Positions 1 through 6,575 are shown, counted from the stretch's first letter. The stretch is DNA of 7,816 nt from Nitrosomonadales bacterium (GCA_018657165.1 JABHXS010000089.1:1-7816); one strand, 5' to 3'. A program made the numbers and translations. Notes: a model not told the origin generated them from the letters alone.

Positions 1-57
1 CTTAAGATTGAAGCTAAAAAATATAAAAAGCTTTATAAGGAACATCAAAATAAGTAA
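1..57 (+). CDS. C-terminal fragment of an unidentified protein
   Basis: The first reading frame is open from the window edge through 18 codons to a TAA at 55-57. The residues are strongly basic and charged (ending KLYKEHQNK), which looks like a hydrophilic protein tail. It lies on the same strand as dapD, 70 bases upstream, so it could be the preceding gene of the same region. The piece is too short to name a family. The second frame is also open, from base 2 to a stop at 113-115, so even the choice of frame is uncertain; frame one is preferred because it leaves a normal leader for dapD. Confidence 0.4.
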   Translation, partial: LKIEAKKYKKLYKEHQNK

Positions 58-127
58 ATCAGGATCATCTATTTCAATTGTATTTACTGTAAAATACGTT
101 TTTTTAATAAACTAAAATCAAATCATA
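58..127 (+). promoter_or_regulatory. Leader of dapD with a weak promoter candidate
   Basis: This 70-base AT-rich gap is the largest in the window. It contains TAAAAT at 90-95, which could serve as a -10 element about 33 bases before the dapD ATG, but no convincing -35 hexamer lies 16-18 bases upstream of it (the bases there read near ATCTAT). No Shine-Dalgarno sequence is visible before the ATG and no hairpin terminator for the upstream gene is seen. The promoter call is inference from position and one hexamer. Confidence 0.22.
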
Positions 128-955
128 ATGACAAATAATCAAACGATAATAGAAGCGGCTTTCGAAGATAGATCAAAAATAACACCGGACAATGTTTCGA
201 GTGATATCAAAGGTGCCATTAATCAAACTATTGAGGGGTTGAATGATGGTTCACTCCGGGTTGCTTCGCGAATAAAAGATTCGCAAAACTGGGAAACGCA
301 CCAATGGATAAAAAAAGCTGTTCTCCTATCCTTTAGGATTAAAGAAAATGAAGTAATGGATGGAAATTACACAAAATTTTTCGATAAGGTTGATTCAAAA
401 TTTAATGGATTCACAGAAAAAGATTTTCAAAATGGAGGCTACAGAGTAGTCCCAAATGCCAATGTTAGAAAAGGAAGCTTTATTAACAAAAATGTTGTAC
501 TCATGCCATCTTATGTAAACATAGGTGCCTATGTTGATGAAGGTACGATGGTAGATACATGGGCAACCGTTGGCTCATGTGCCCAAATTGGTAAAAATGT
601 CCATCTATCAGGTGGTGTAGGAATTGGTGGGGTCTTAGAACCTATTCAAGCAGGGCCAACCATTATCGGTGATAACTGTTTTATTGGTGCTCGCTCTGAG
701 GTAGTTGAAGGCGTTGTTATTGAAGATAATGTAGTTATCTCAATGGGAGTATATATTGGTCAATCAACAAAGATATATGACAGAGAGACTGGGAAAATCA
801 CATTCGGTCGTGTTCCTAAAGGTTCAGTCGTGGTTTCTGGAAATCTGCCATCAAAAGATGGCTCATATAGTTTATATTGTGCAGTAATCGTCAAAAAAGT
901 TGATGAAAAAACTTTAGGTAAAGTTGGGATAAATGAGTTGCTGAGAGGAATCTAG
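128..955 (+). CDS. dapD: 2,3,4,5-tetrahydropyridine-2,6-dicarboxylate N-succinyltransferase
   Basis: DapD transfers succinyl from succinyl-CoA to tetrahydrodipicolinate in the cytoplasm, the committing step of the succinylase route to diaminopimelate and lysine. The protein is 275 residues, the usual family length, and aligns by eye from end to end with E. coli DapD. An N-terminal helical part (about 1-105, with THQWIKKAVLLSFRI at 57-71) precedes the left-handed beta-helix of hexapeptide repeats (about 108-235). This carries the hallmark blocks MPSYVNIGAYVDEGTMVDTW (126-145), the GSCAQIGKNVHLSGGVGIGG stretch, and GARSEVVEG (187-195). The C-terminal part has VVVSGNLPSKDG and ends KVGINELLRGI. 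The ATG at 128 gives the family's normal N-terminus (IIEAAFEDR), although no Shine-Dalgarno is evident. It is followed after 2 bases by the YffB-like gene and then dapE, so it probably heads the unit. Confidence 0.98.
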   Translation: MTNNQTIIEAAFEDRSKITPDNVSSDIKGAINQTIEGLNDGSLRVASRIKDSQNWETHQWIKKAVLLSFRIKENEVMDGNYTKFFDKVDSKFNGFTEKDFQNGGYRVVPNANVRKGSFINKNVVLMPSYVNIGAYVDEGTMVDTWATVGSCAQIGKNVHLSGGVGIGGVLEPIQAGPTIIGDNCFIGARSEVVEGVVIEDNVVISMGVYIGQSTKIYDRETGKITFGRVPKGSVVVSGNLPSKDGSYSLYCAVIVKKVDEKTLGKVGINELLRGI

Positions 956-957
956 GG

Positions 958-1320
958 ATGCTTCATGTCTATGGAATTAAAAATTGCAATACAGTCAAAA
1001 AAGGATTGGATTGGTTGAACAAAAATAAAATTGAGTTTGAATTTTTTGATGTAAAGAAAATAGATTTAACTACAGAGATTATTGATGAATGGATTGAAAA
1101 TATGAGCCCCCCCTATTCATCAGAAAATTTAATTAATAAGTCAGGGATGACTTGGAGAAAGCTATCTGATGATGAAAAAAAATTACTACTTACAACAAAA
1201 AATATAATTAATTTAATTAAAAAATATCCTACAGCCATGAAAAGACCCCTTATTACAAATAATAAAAAAGTTTTAGCTATTGGTTTTGATGAAAATATTT
1301 ATAACGAAAAAATTAAATGA
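958..1320 (+). CDS. yffB: ArsC/Spx-family thioredoxin-fold protein, YffB type
   Basis: This 120-residue protein belongs to the ArsC-like family (YffB/Spx/MgsR group). It starts with a beta strand and the active-site-type loop GIKNC-N-T-VKK (C10), has TWRKL at 65-69 and the KRPLI motif at 96-100, where the basic residue corresponds to the anion-binding arginine of ArsC. It has only this one cysteine, so it is not a CXXC-type redox protein. E. coli YffB has a similar sequence and is also encoded just before dapE; its biochemical role is not well established, and true arsenate reduction should not be assumed. A likely Shine-Dalgarno (AGAGGA, 944-949) lies in the dapD tail, 8 bases before the ATG. 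The stop overlaps the dapE start as ATGA. By hand count the gene is only about 25% GC, lower than dapD. Relative to YffB it has about four extra residues near 50-54 (SPPYS). Confidence 0.88.
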   Translation: MLHVYGIKNCNTVKKGLDWLNKNKIEFEFFDVKKIDLTTEIIDEWIENMSPPYSSENLINKSGMTWRKLSDDEKKLLLTTKNIINLIKKYPTAMKRPLITNNKKVLAIGFDENIYNEKIK

Positions 1321-2444
1321 GTGAAACACTCAATATCGCTAAAGAGTTAATTGCTAAAAAGTCCATCACACCTGATGATGCAGGATGCCAAGATTTTTTA
1401 ATTCAACGCCTAGAGAAATTAGGCTTTGAAATAGAATTAATGCCTCATGGTAAGGTCAAAAATTTCTATGCTAAAAAAGGCTCGAACAGTCCGCTCATTG
1501 TTTTTGCTGGACACACAGATGTTGTTCCTACTGGGCCTTTAGAACAATGGCTAACCCCTCCCTTTGAACCAACAATTAAAGAAAATAGTCTTTATGGCCG
1601 GGGGGCTGCTGATATGAAAACCTCTTTGGCAGCATTTATAGTAAGTGTTGAAGAATTCTTATCAGAAAATCCAGATCACAAAGGGGCAATTGGATTGCTA
1701 ATTACTTCTGATGAGGAGGGTGTGGCTACGGATGGGACAGTTAAAGTTGTTGAAGCTCTTCAAAAAAGACAAGAAAAAATAGATTATTGCATCGTAGGTG
1801 AGCCGACCTCTTCGATTAAATTTGGTGATACTGTGAAAAATGGAAGAAGAGGGTCTCTTTCGGCAAAACTTAATATAATAGGAATTCAAGGTCATATCGC
1901 ATATCCAGAATTAATTAAAAATCCTATTCACGCAGTTGCCCCTGCAATCAACGACTTAGTGAATACTGTTTGGGATGAAGGAAATGAATATTTCCCAAAA
2001 ACATCATGGCAGATCTCAAATATCAACGCTGGCACTGGTGCAACAAATGTTGTCCCTGGAAATGTTGAAATATTATTTAACTTTCGATATTCCTCATCCA
2101 TTACCGCTGGTTTGTTAAAACAGAGAGTTGAAGCTATTCTTAATCACCACAAATTGCAATTTGAAATAGATTGGCAACACTCTGGCCAGCCTTATCTAAC
2201 AGAGAAAGGCATGCTCACAGATTTAATATCGTCATCAATTATTGAGGTGTGTGGCATCAAACCAACTATCTCAACAACCGGCGGCACATCCGATGGAAGA
2301 TTTATCGCGAAACTGTGTGATCAAGTTGTGGAATTTGGTCCCATTAATGAATCAATTCATAAAATTAATGAGTGCATCGACATCAGCACTATTGATAAAC
2401 TAAAAGATATTTACAAATTAACCTTAAGTAAGGCTCTAGCTTAA
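1317..2444 (+). CDS. dapE: Succinyl-diaminopimelate desuccinylase
   Basis: DapE is a cytoplasmic di-zinc amidohydrolase (M20 family) that splits N-succinyl-LL-diaminopimelate into succinate and LL-DAP, feeding lysine and peptidoglycan synthesis. At 375 residues it matches the E. coli enzyme in length. The metal and catalytic residues are visible: H66 and D68 in GHTDVV, bridging D99 in GRGAADMK, the general base/ligand pair E133-E134 in TSDEE, E162 in VGEPT, and H348 in SIHKINE. The dimerisation (lid) domain lies at about 178-290 and includes H193 in QGHIAYP. TTGGTSDGRF (320-329) is the conserved substrate-binding block. The start overlaps the previous stop in ATGA, pointing to translational coupling. 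The stop codon overlaps that of convergent rluB in TTAA at 2441-2444, so no room exists for a separate terminator. Confidence 0.98.
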   Translation: MSETLNIAKELIAKKSITPDDAGCQDFLIQRLEKLGFEIELMPHGKVKNFYAKKGSNSPLIVFAGHTDVVPTGPLEQWLTPPFEPTIKENSLYGRGAADMKTSLAAFIVSVEEFLSENPDHKGAIGLLITSDEEGVATDGTVKVVEALQKRQEKIDYCIVGEPTSSIKFGDTVKNGRRGSLSAKLNIIGIQGHIAYPELIKNPIHAVAPAINDLVNTVWDEGNEYFPKTSWQISNINAGTGATNVVPGNVEILFNFRYSSSITAGLLKQRVEAILNHHKLQFEIDWQHSGQPYLTEKGMLTDLISSSIIEVCGIKPTISTTGGTSDGRFIAKLCDQVVEFGPINESIHKINECIDISTIDKLKDIYKLTLSKALA

Positions 2445-3277
2445 AAAGGATAATTTTTTTTGCTCTTCTTTTTATTGGTGATCTGCGGTGTTTTGAACTG
2501 GTTTAATTCAAAATTATGCTCTTTCAACACTTCCTTCACATGTTTTTGAGTTAATTCTAAATGCATCCCTCTTTTTAAATGAGAGGGAAGCTTAATCTGC
2601 CCAAACCTTACTCTTATTAAGCGACTCACAGTAAAATTTAATTTCTCAAATAACCTTCTTACCTCCCTATTTCTCCCCTCTCTGATGGTTACTTTATACC
2701 AGTGATTTGCCCCTTCTCCCCCTTCAAAAATTATGGATTCTAACCTTGCCTGGCCATCATCTAAGAGAACGCCTTCAGTTAATTGCCTCATCTGAATTTC
2801 AGTGAGCTCTCCCAATACCCTTACAGAATACTCTCTCTCTATTTCATACCTTGGATGCATTAGTCGATTTGCTAAAGCCCCATATGTTGTAAAAATTAAT
2901 AAGCCGGATGTATTGAAATCTAATCTACCAATAGCAATCCATTTTTCTTTTTTTAACCTAGGAAGGTGATCAAAAACACTAGGTCGATTTTTTGGGTCAC
3001 TTTTTGAAACAATTTCACCATCTGGCTTATGGTAAAGAAGGATTTTGGGAAGGAGGGTTTCATCGCTCAACCGTATTAACTTTCCATCAAAAACTATTTT
3101 ATCTTTCGATGATACAGTTTGACCGATATGTGCTGGCGCATTATTAACTTCAATTCTATTTTCTGTAATAGCCTTTTCAATACCTCTTCTTGACCCTACA
3201 CCTAATTGCGCCAAAGCTTTCTGTATCCGCATTAATGAAGATTCTTTTAGATCATCTTGAGATTTTTTTTTTGCCAA
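2441..3277 (-). CDS. rluB: 23S rRNA pseudouridine synthase B (RluB/RsuA family)
   Basis: The protein isomerises a uridine of 23S rRNA (position 2605 in E. coli numbering for RluB) to pseudouridine during 50S maturation. An S4 RNA-binding domain sits at about 16-62 (RIQKALAQLGVGSRR). The catalytic domain follows, with LLYHKPDGEIVS, the RsuA-family motif GRLDFNTSGLLIFT containing catalytic D120, and EGRNREVRRLFEKL near 200-213. The tail (about 255-278) is lysine-rich. The longest frame begins with TTG at 3277, 5 bases after the scpB stop, with a weak GGA formed by the last codon of scpB. An internal ATG at 3232 (residue 16) begins just before the S4 domain and gives 263 residues, nearer the E. 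coli N-terminus. An A10 tract separates the two starts. It is the last gene of the leftward cluster. RluB is preferred over RluE/RluF/RsuA because of its place after scpAB. Confidence 0.93.
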   Translation of the reverse strand: MAKKKSQDDLKESSLMRIQKALAQLGVGSRRGIEKAITENRIEVNNAPAHIGQTVSSKDKIVFDGKLIRLSDETLLPKILLYHKPDGEIVSKSDPKNRPSVFDHLPRLKKEKWIAIGRLDFNTSGLLIFTTYGALANRLMHPRYEIEREYSVRVLGELTEIQMRQLTEGVLLDDGQARLESIIFEGGEGANHWYKVTIREGRNREVRRLFEKLNFTVSRLIRVRFGQIKLPSHLKRGMHLELTQKHVKEVLKEHNFELNQFKTPQITNKKKSKKNYPF

Positions 3278-3282
3278 AATGA

Positions 3283-3879
3283 TTATCCGTCGTCGTTTAT
3301 GTTACTGGCTTCTTGGACATCATCTTTAGATTGATCTTTTTCTATAGATGGGCTCAAAATAGAATCTTCTAGGTCCTTAAATTCTGGAAGTTGAGATAAG
3401 GACTTCAACCCGAAGTCATCAAGAAAATATTTTGTTGTGGCGTAGAGTGAAGGTCTACCAGGAACTTCTTTTTGACCAATGATATCTACCCATTCCCTCT
3501 CAATCAGTTGTTTAAGAGAATTTGGATTTAATGACACCCCTCTTATTTTTTCAATATCTCCTCGCGTAACAGGCTGTCGGTAAGCAATGATAGCTAATAC
3601 TTCTAATACCGCCCTTGAATACTTGGGTACCCTATCAGGATTAAGTTTTTTTAGGAATTCCGAATATTCTATTTTTGATTGAAATCGATATCCATGCGCC
3701 ACTTGAACTAAATCCAAGGCTTTGTTTTGCCAATCCTGCTTTATTTCATCAAGCAACATTCTAATAGTTGAACGTTCAATATTTTTATCAAACATTTTTT
3801 GAAAATCATCAATAGATAAAGGCTGGCTGTTTGTCAACAAAGCGACTTCGATAATTTGTTTTATTTTGTCTTGAGCCAT
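3283..3879 (-). CDS. scpB: Segregation and condensation protein B
   Basis: ScpB is the winged-helix kleisin-interacting subunit that works as a dimer with ScpA and SMC in chromosome condensation. I place the start at the ATG at 3879, giving 198 residues (MAQDKIKQIIEVALL). It overlaps the scpA stop as TGATG, and a strong Shine-Dalgarno GGAGGAA lies six bases upstream. A longer frame from a TTG at 3915 exists but would add 12 unlikely residues inside scpA. The family blocks are clear: an N-terminal winged helix (about 1-75), then SRAVLEVLAIIAYRQPVTRG (88-107) with DIEKIRGV following, and GRPSLYATTKYFLDDFGL at about 141-158. The C-terminal 30 residues are acidic and low in complexity, as is common in the family. 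rluB starts 5 bases after the stop. Confidence 0.95.
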   Translation of the reverse strand: MAQDKIKQIIEVALLTNSQPLSIDDFQKMFDKNIERSTIRMLLDEIKQDWQNKALDLVQVAHGYRFQSKIEYSEFLKKLNPDRVPKYSRAVLEVLAIIAYRQPVTRGDIEKIRGVSLNPNSLKQLIEREWVDIIGQKEVPGRPSLYATTKYFLDDFGLKSLSQLPEFKDLEDSILSPSIEKDQSKDDVQEASNINDDG

Positions 3880-3891
3880 CAAGCTTCCTCC
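3877..3891 (-). promoter_or_regulatory. Strong ribosome binding site and TGATG coupling site for scpB
   Basis: Read on the minus strand, the end of scpA encodes GGAGGAA (3891-3885), six bases from the scpB ATG (3879-3877), which shares its A with the scpA TGA. It settles the scpB start in favour of this ATG over the upstream TTG at 3915. The arrangement predicts re-initiation of ribosomes that finish scpA, keeping the two condensin subunits in a fixed ratio; the coupling is inference. It is the best Shine-Dalgarno match in the window, most other genes having weak or no visible site. Confidence 0.8.
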
Positions 3892-4673
3892 AGCTGAATA
3901 TATAATGGAGAGCAAGGCTCTTGTTGATTAATTTTGATTAATCTTTCTTTTGATAATTCAAGTATTGCTAAAAAACATACCACCAACTTTGGAATAGGAT
4001 CCTTCTCTTCATTAAATAAACTAGAAAACTCTAGTAAATTATTTTCCTTTAAAGCCCTTAAGATCGAAGTCATATGCTCTCTTACCGATAGCTCTGATTT
4101 GGTAATTTTATGTTGCTCAAATTGCTTTGCTCTTTTAATTACATTTGCCCAAGCAGTGTACAAATCATCTATATTCACTTCAGGAGGTAATTTATTTACT
4201 TCAGTCTCAAAATAAGCATTAGCAACCAGCATATCCCGACCAACTTGAGGCATTTCATTAAGTTCCTCAGCTGCTGATTTCATCTGTTCGTATTCTATAA
4301 GCTTCCTAACTAAATCAGCCCTCGGATCCTCTTCATCTTCTTCTGGATTCTCTGGCTTAGGAAGCAGTAATCTAGATTTAATTTCAATTAGCATAGCCGA
4401 CATTAACAAATAATCTGCTGCGAGCTCTATATTGATTGTCTTCATCTGCTCAACATAATTAATATATTGTGAAGTTAAGTTGGCCATAGGAATATCCAGC
4501 ACATCAATATTGTCTTTCCTAATTAGATAAAGTAAAAGATCTAAAGGTCCTTCAAAAGACTCCAAATAAACTTCAAGGGCTTCTGGTGGTATATAAAGAT
4601 CTAACGGGAGTTGTGCAATATCCTCCCCATATAACTTTGCACCAAACTCATTATTATTTATTAATTCTGACAT
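3879..4673 (-). CDS. scpA: Segregation and condensation protein A (kleisin)
   Basis: ScpA is the kleisin subunit that bridges the SMC heads and binds a ScpB dimer. The 264-residue protein has the signature N-terminal block ESFEGPLDLLLYLIRKDNID at 38-57, followed by VLDIPMANLTSQYINYV. The helix ELAADYLLMSAMLIEIKSRL (83-102) and LLP are also typical. An acidic linker (PENPEEDEEDPRAD, 107-120) follows, and the C-terminal winged helix is seen at about 185-264 (KLVVCFLAILELSKERLIKI). An extra 35 or so residues precede the family core, as is frequent in beta-proteobacterial ScpA. The ATG at 4673 follows the trpS TAA with no gap (TAAATG), with only a distant G-rich stretch as a possible Shine-Dalgarno, and the gene overlaps scpB by one base. 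Confidence 0.96.
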   Translation of the reverse strand: MSELINNNEFGAKLYGEDIAQLPLDLYIPPEALEVYLESFEGPLDLLLYLIRKDNIDVLDIPMANLTSQYINYVEQMKTINIELAADYLLMSAMLIEIKSRLLLPKPENPEEDEEDPRADLVRKLIEYEQMKSAAEELNEMPQVGRDMLVANAYFETEVNKLPPEVNIDDLYTAWANVIKRAKQFEQHKITKSELSVREHMTSILRALKENNLLEFSSLFNEEKDPIPKLVVCFLAILELSKERLIKINQQEPCSPLYIQLEEA

Positions 4674-5873
4674 TTAAAAGCCAATCCCCATTACCTCTCT
4701 AACATCCCTCATCGTATCTCTTGCAATCTTTCTGGCTTTTTCACAACCTTCTCCAATGATGCTCTGAACGAGCTCAGGACTTTCTATGTATTTTTTTGCT
4801 CTCTCGTTGATTGGCTCTAATTCTTTTGTGATTGAATCAATCACAGGTTGCTTGCATTCTATGCATCCCATACTTGCATTCTTGCATCCATTTTTAACCC
4901 ATTCTTGTGTTTTTTCATCAGAATATACTTGATGTAATGGCCAAACAGGACAGTTTTTTGGGTCACCTGGGTCTGTTTTTCTAATTCTTGCTGGATCAGT
5001 TTGCATGGTTCTAATTTTCTTTTGAATATCATCAGAACTTTCGGTTAAAGCAATTGTATTGTTGTAAGATTTCGACATTTTCTGACCATCAAGACCGACC
5101 ATTTTAGAAGCAGGTGTTAGTTTATACTCTGGCTCAATTAGAATAATTTTACCTCCCCCTTCCAAATAACCTAACAATCTCTCCCTATCTCCTAAACTGA
5201 GAATTTGTTGTTCATCAATAAGAGACTGAGCTGAAGCTAGAGCTTGGTCATCGCCTTCTTCTTGATATGCATCTTTTAGCTCCCTATAAAGTTGGCCTTT
5301 TTTAGTACCTAATTTTTTTATTGCCTCTTCAGCCCTTTCCTCAAAGCCTTTTTCTTTTCCATATAGGTGATTAAATCGTCTTGCTACTTCCCTTGTAAAT
5401 TCAATATGTGGAACTTGGTCTTCACCCACAGGCACTTGCGTAGCCCGATAAATTAAAATATCCGCACTTTGAAGTAATGGATAACCTAAGAACCCATAAG
5501 TCGATAAATCTTTTGAAGATAATTTTTCTTGTTGATCTTTGTAGGTCGGCACACGCTCTAACCAGCTTAGAGGGGTGATCATTGATAATAGTGTATGAAG
5601 CTCAGCGTGTTCTGGAACTTTAGATTGAATAAAAATAGTTGCATTTGCAGGATCCACACCAGCCGCAAGCCAATCAATCACCATACTTATAACATTTTTT
5701 TCAATAATTTCAGGTGAGTCATAATGAGTAGTCAATGCATGCCAATCAGCAACAAAAAATAAACACTCAACCTCATGCTGGAGATCTACCCAATTCTTTA
5801 ATACACCATTATAATGTCCTAGATGCAAGCTACCTGTTGGCCTCATGCCAGATACAACTCGTTCAATTGCCAT
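4674..5873 (-). CDS. trpS: Tryptophan--tRNA ligase, long form with four-cysteine motif
   Basis: This cytoplasmic class I synthetase charges tRNA-Trp with tryptophan using ATP. The HIGH-type motif is HLGH (17-20) and the KMSKS loop is at 265-269. The Rossmann-core block FFVADWHALTTHY (39-51) and VGEDQVPHIEFTREVARRFN (149-168) are typical. At 399 residues it is some 65 longer than E. coli TrpS; an insert of about 70 residues lies between HLYG (169-172) and PEYKL (248-252), as in other beta-proteobacterial enzymes I recall. The C-terminal region contains C308, C330, C337 and C340 in the spacing C-x21-C-x6-C-x2-C, close to the motif that binds a 4Fe-4S cluster in Thermotoga maritima TrpRS. A Shine-Dalgarno (AAAGGA) overlaps the stop of the M50 gene, 10 bases before the ATG at 5873. 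The stop abuts scpA. Confidence 0.98.
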   Translation of the reverse strand: MAIERVVSGMRPTGSLHLGHYNGVLKNWVDLQHEVECLFFVADWHALTTHYDSPEIIEKNVISMVIDWLAAGVDPANATIFIQSKVPEHAELHTLLSMITPLSWLERVPTYKDQQEKLSSKDLSTYGFLGYPLLQSADILIYRATQVPVGEDQVPHIEFTREVARRFNHLYGKEKGFEERAEEAIKKLGTKKGQLYRELKDAYQEEGDDQALASAQSLIDEQQILSLGDRERLLGYLEGGGKIILIEPEYKLTPASKMVGLDGQKMSKSYNNTIALTESSDDIQKKIRTMQTDPARIRKTDPGDPKNCPVWPLHQVYSDEKTQEWVKNGCKNASMGCIECKQPVIDSITKELEPINERAKKYIESPELVQSIIGEGCEKARKIARDTMRDVREVMGIGF

Positions 5874-5887
5874 TTTTTATATTTCCT

Positions 5888-6529
5888 TTAGCCAAAAATT
5901 GTCAAAATGATACTCTGGCTGATTCTTATTAATGGAGATAATATCGCGCCTAATAATCCTGTTGCAAGCAAAAAGATTAAAATGAAAAATCCATATCTTT
6001 CTAATCCTGCTAATTTACTTGCCCATGGATATGGAAGCAAGCCTACTGCCACACGCCCGCCATCTAATGGTGGAAGGGGTAATAGGTTTAATACCATTAA
6101 AACAATATTAATCTGAATACCTGCTACCGCCATTACGCCTACAAAACTTTGTCCTATACTAGGAAATAATAATTGATTTGAATATACAATTGTCCAAAAA
6201 ATTGCCATTAGTAAATTTGCGCCCGGTCCCGCCAAAGCTACCCAAATCATATCTTTTTTTGGATTTCTTAAATTTGAAAAATTTACAGGAACAGGTTTTG
6301 CCCAACCAAAAATAAAACCGGCTTGCAAAAAAAATAGTGCCGCAGGTAAAATTATTGTCCCCAAAGGATCTATGTGCCTTAAAGGGTTTAAGGATATTCG
6401 CTTTAGATGAAAAGCTGTCATATCACCAAAATATTTCGCAGCATAGCCATGTGCTGCCTCATGAACCGTAATAGCAAAAATAATAGGCAGTGAGTAAGCC
6501 GCAAATTTTTGAATGATGGTTAAATCCAT
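5888..6529 (-). CDS. M50-family (site-2 protease-like) membrane metalloprotease
   Basis: This 213-residue integral membrane protein has the zinc-protease motif HEAAH (23-27) inside the first hydrophobic segment and the third-ligand motif NLLPLPPLDGGRV (148-160, D156) in a later one. GPGANLLMAIFWTIV (101-115), the 136-150 stretch and GFFILIFLLATGLLGAIL (180-197) are further membrane segments, with a hydrophobic stretch near 57-76. No PDZ or CBS domain is present, so it is the minimal type found beside trpS and scpA in many proteobacteria; its substrate is not known and it is not the RseP type. The ATG at 6529 has no visible Shine-Dalgarno. It lies 46 bases after the PHP gene and 14 bases before trpS, so it is probably cotranscribed with them. 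Confidence 0.9.
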   Translation of the reverse strand: MDLTIIQKFAAYSLPIIFAITVHEAAHGYAAKYFGDMTAFHLKRISLNPLRHIDPLGTIILPAALFFLQAGFIFGWAKPVPVNFSNLRNPKKDMIWVALAGPGANLLMAIFWTIVYSNQLLFPSIGQSFVGVMAVAGIQINIVLMVLNLLPLPPLDGGRVAVGLLPYPWASKLAGLERYGFFILIFLLATGLLGAILSPLIRISQSIILTIFG

Positions 6530-6575
6530 AATTTAAATTTTACGAATAAAGTTAATGTAGCGTAATTATTCATCT
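6530..6575. other. Short gap between PHP and M50 genes
   Basis: These 46 AT-rich bases hold no gene-sized frame, no clear hairpin and no convincing promoter; read leftward, a TAAAAT-like hexamer occurs just before the M50 start but has no partner. In beta-proteobacterial relatives, as I recall them, a YciO/Sua5-family gene often occupies this place, so the gap may mark its loss. Confidence 0.35.

Noticed and set aside
958..1320. True arsenate reductase (arsenic resistance) gene
   Set aside because: The sequence and position next to dapE match the YffB group, and no arsR, arsB or other arsenic gene is nearby.
1698..1895. Open frame of 65 codons on the minus strand inside dapE
   Set aside because: It lies wholly opposite the strongly conserved dapE sequence and has no family resemblance or initiation signal.
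2442..2461. AAAAAGGATAATTTTTTT as a terminator after dapE
   Set aside because: The stem would be only five A-T pairs, too weak for an intrinsic terminator, and the T-run is explained by lysine codons of rluB.
3880..3915. Upstream extension of scpB to a TTG at 3915
   Set aside because: The ATG at 3879 has a GGAGGAA site at ideal spacing and the normal family N-terminus; the extension lies inside scpA.
3934..4215. Open frame of 93 codons on the plus strand opposite scpA
   Set aside because: The composition (serine, leucine and lysine rich) is what a mirror of the scpA codons gives; scpA is clearly the real gene.
5735..6116. Two plus-strand frames (5735-5932 and 5907-6116) opposite trpS and the M50 gene
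   Set aside because: Both overlap well-supported genes on the other strand, and their translations show no recognisable motif.
6537..6573. Tiny 17-codon frame in the PHP-M50 gap on the minus strand
   Set aside because: It is very short, runs into the M50 start and has no supporting motif or conservation evidence.
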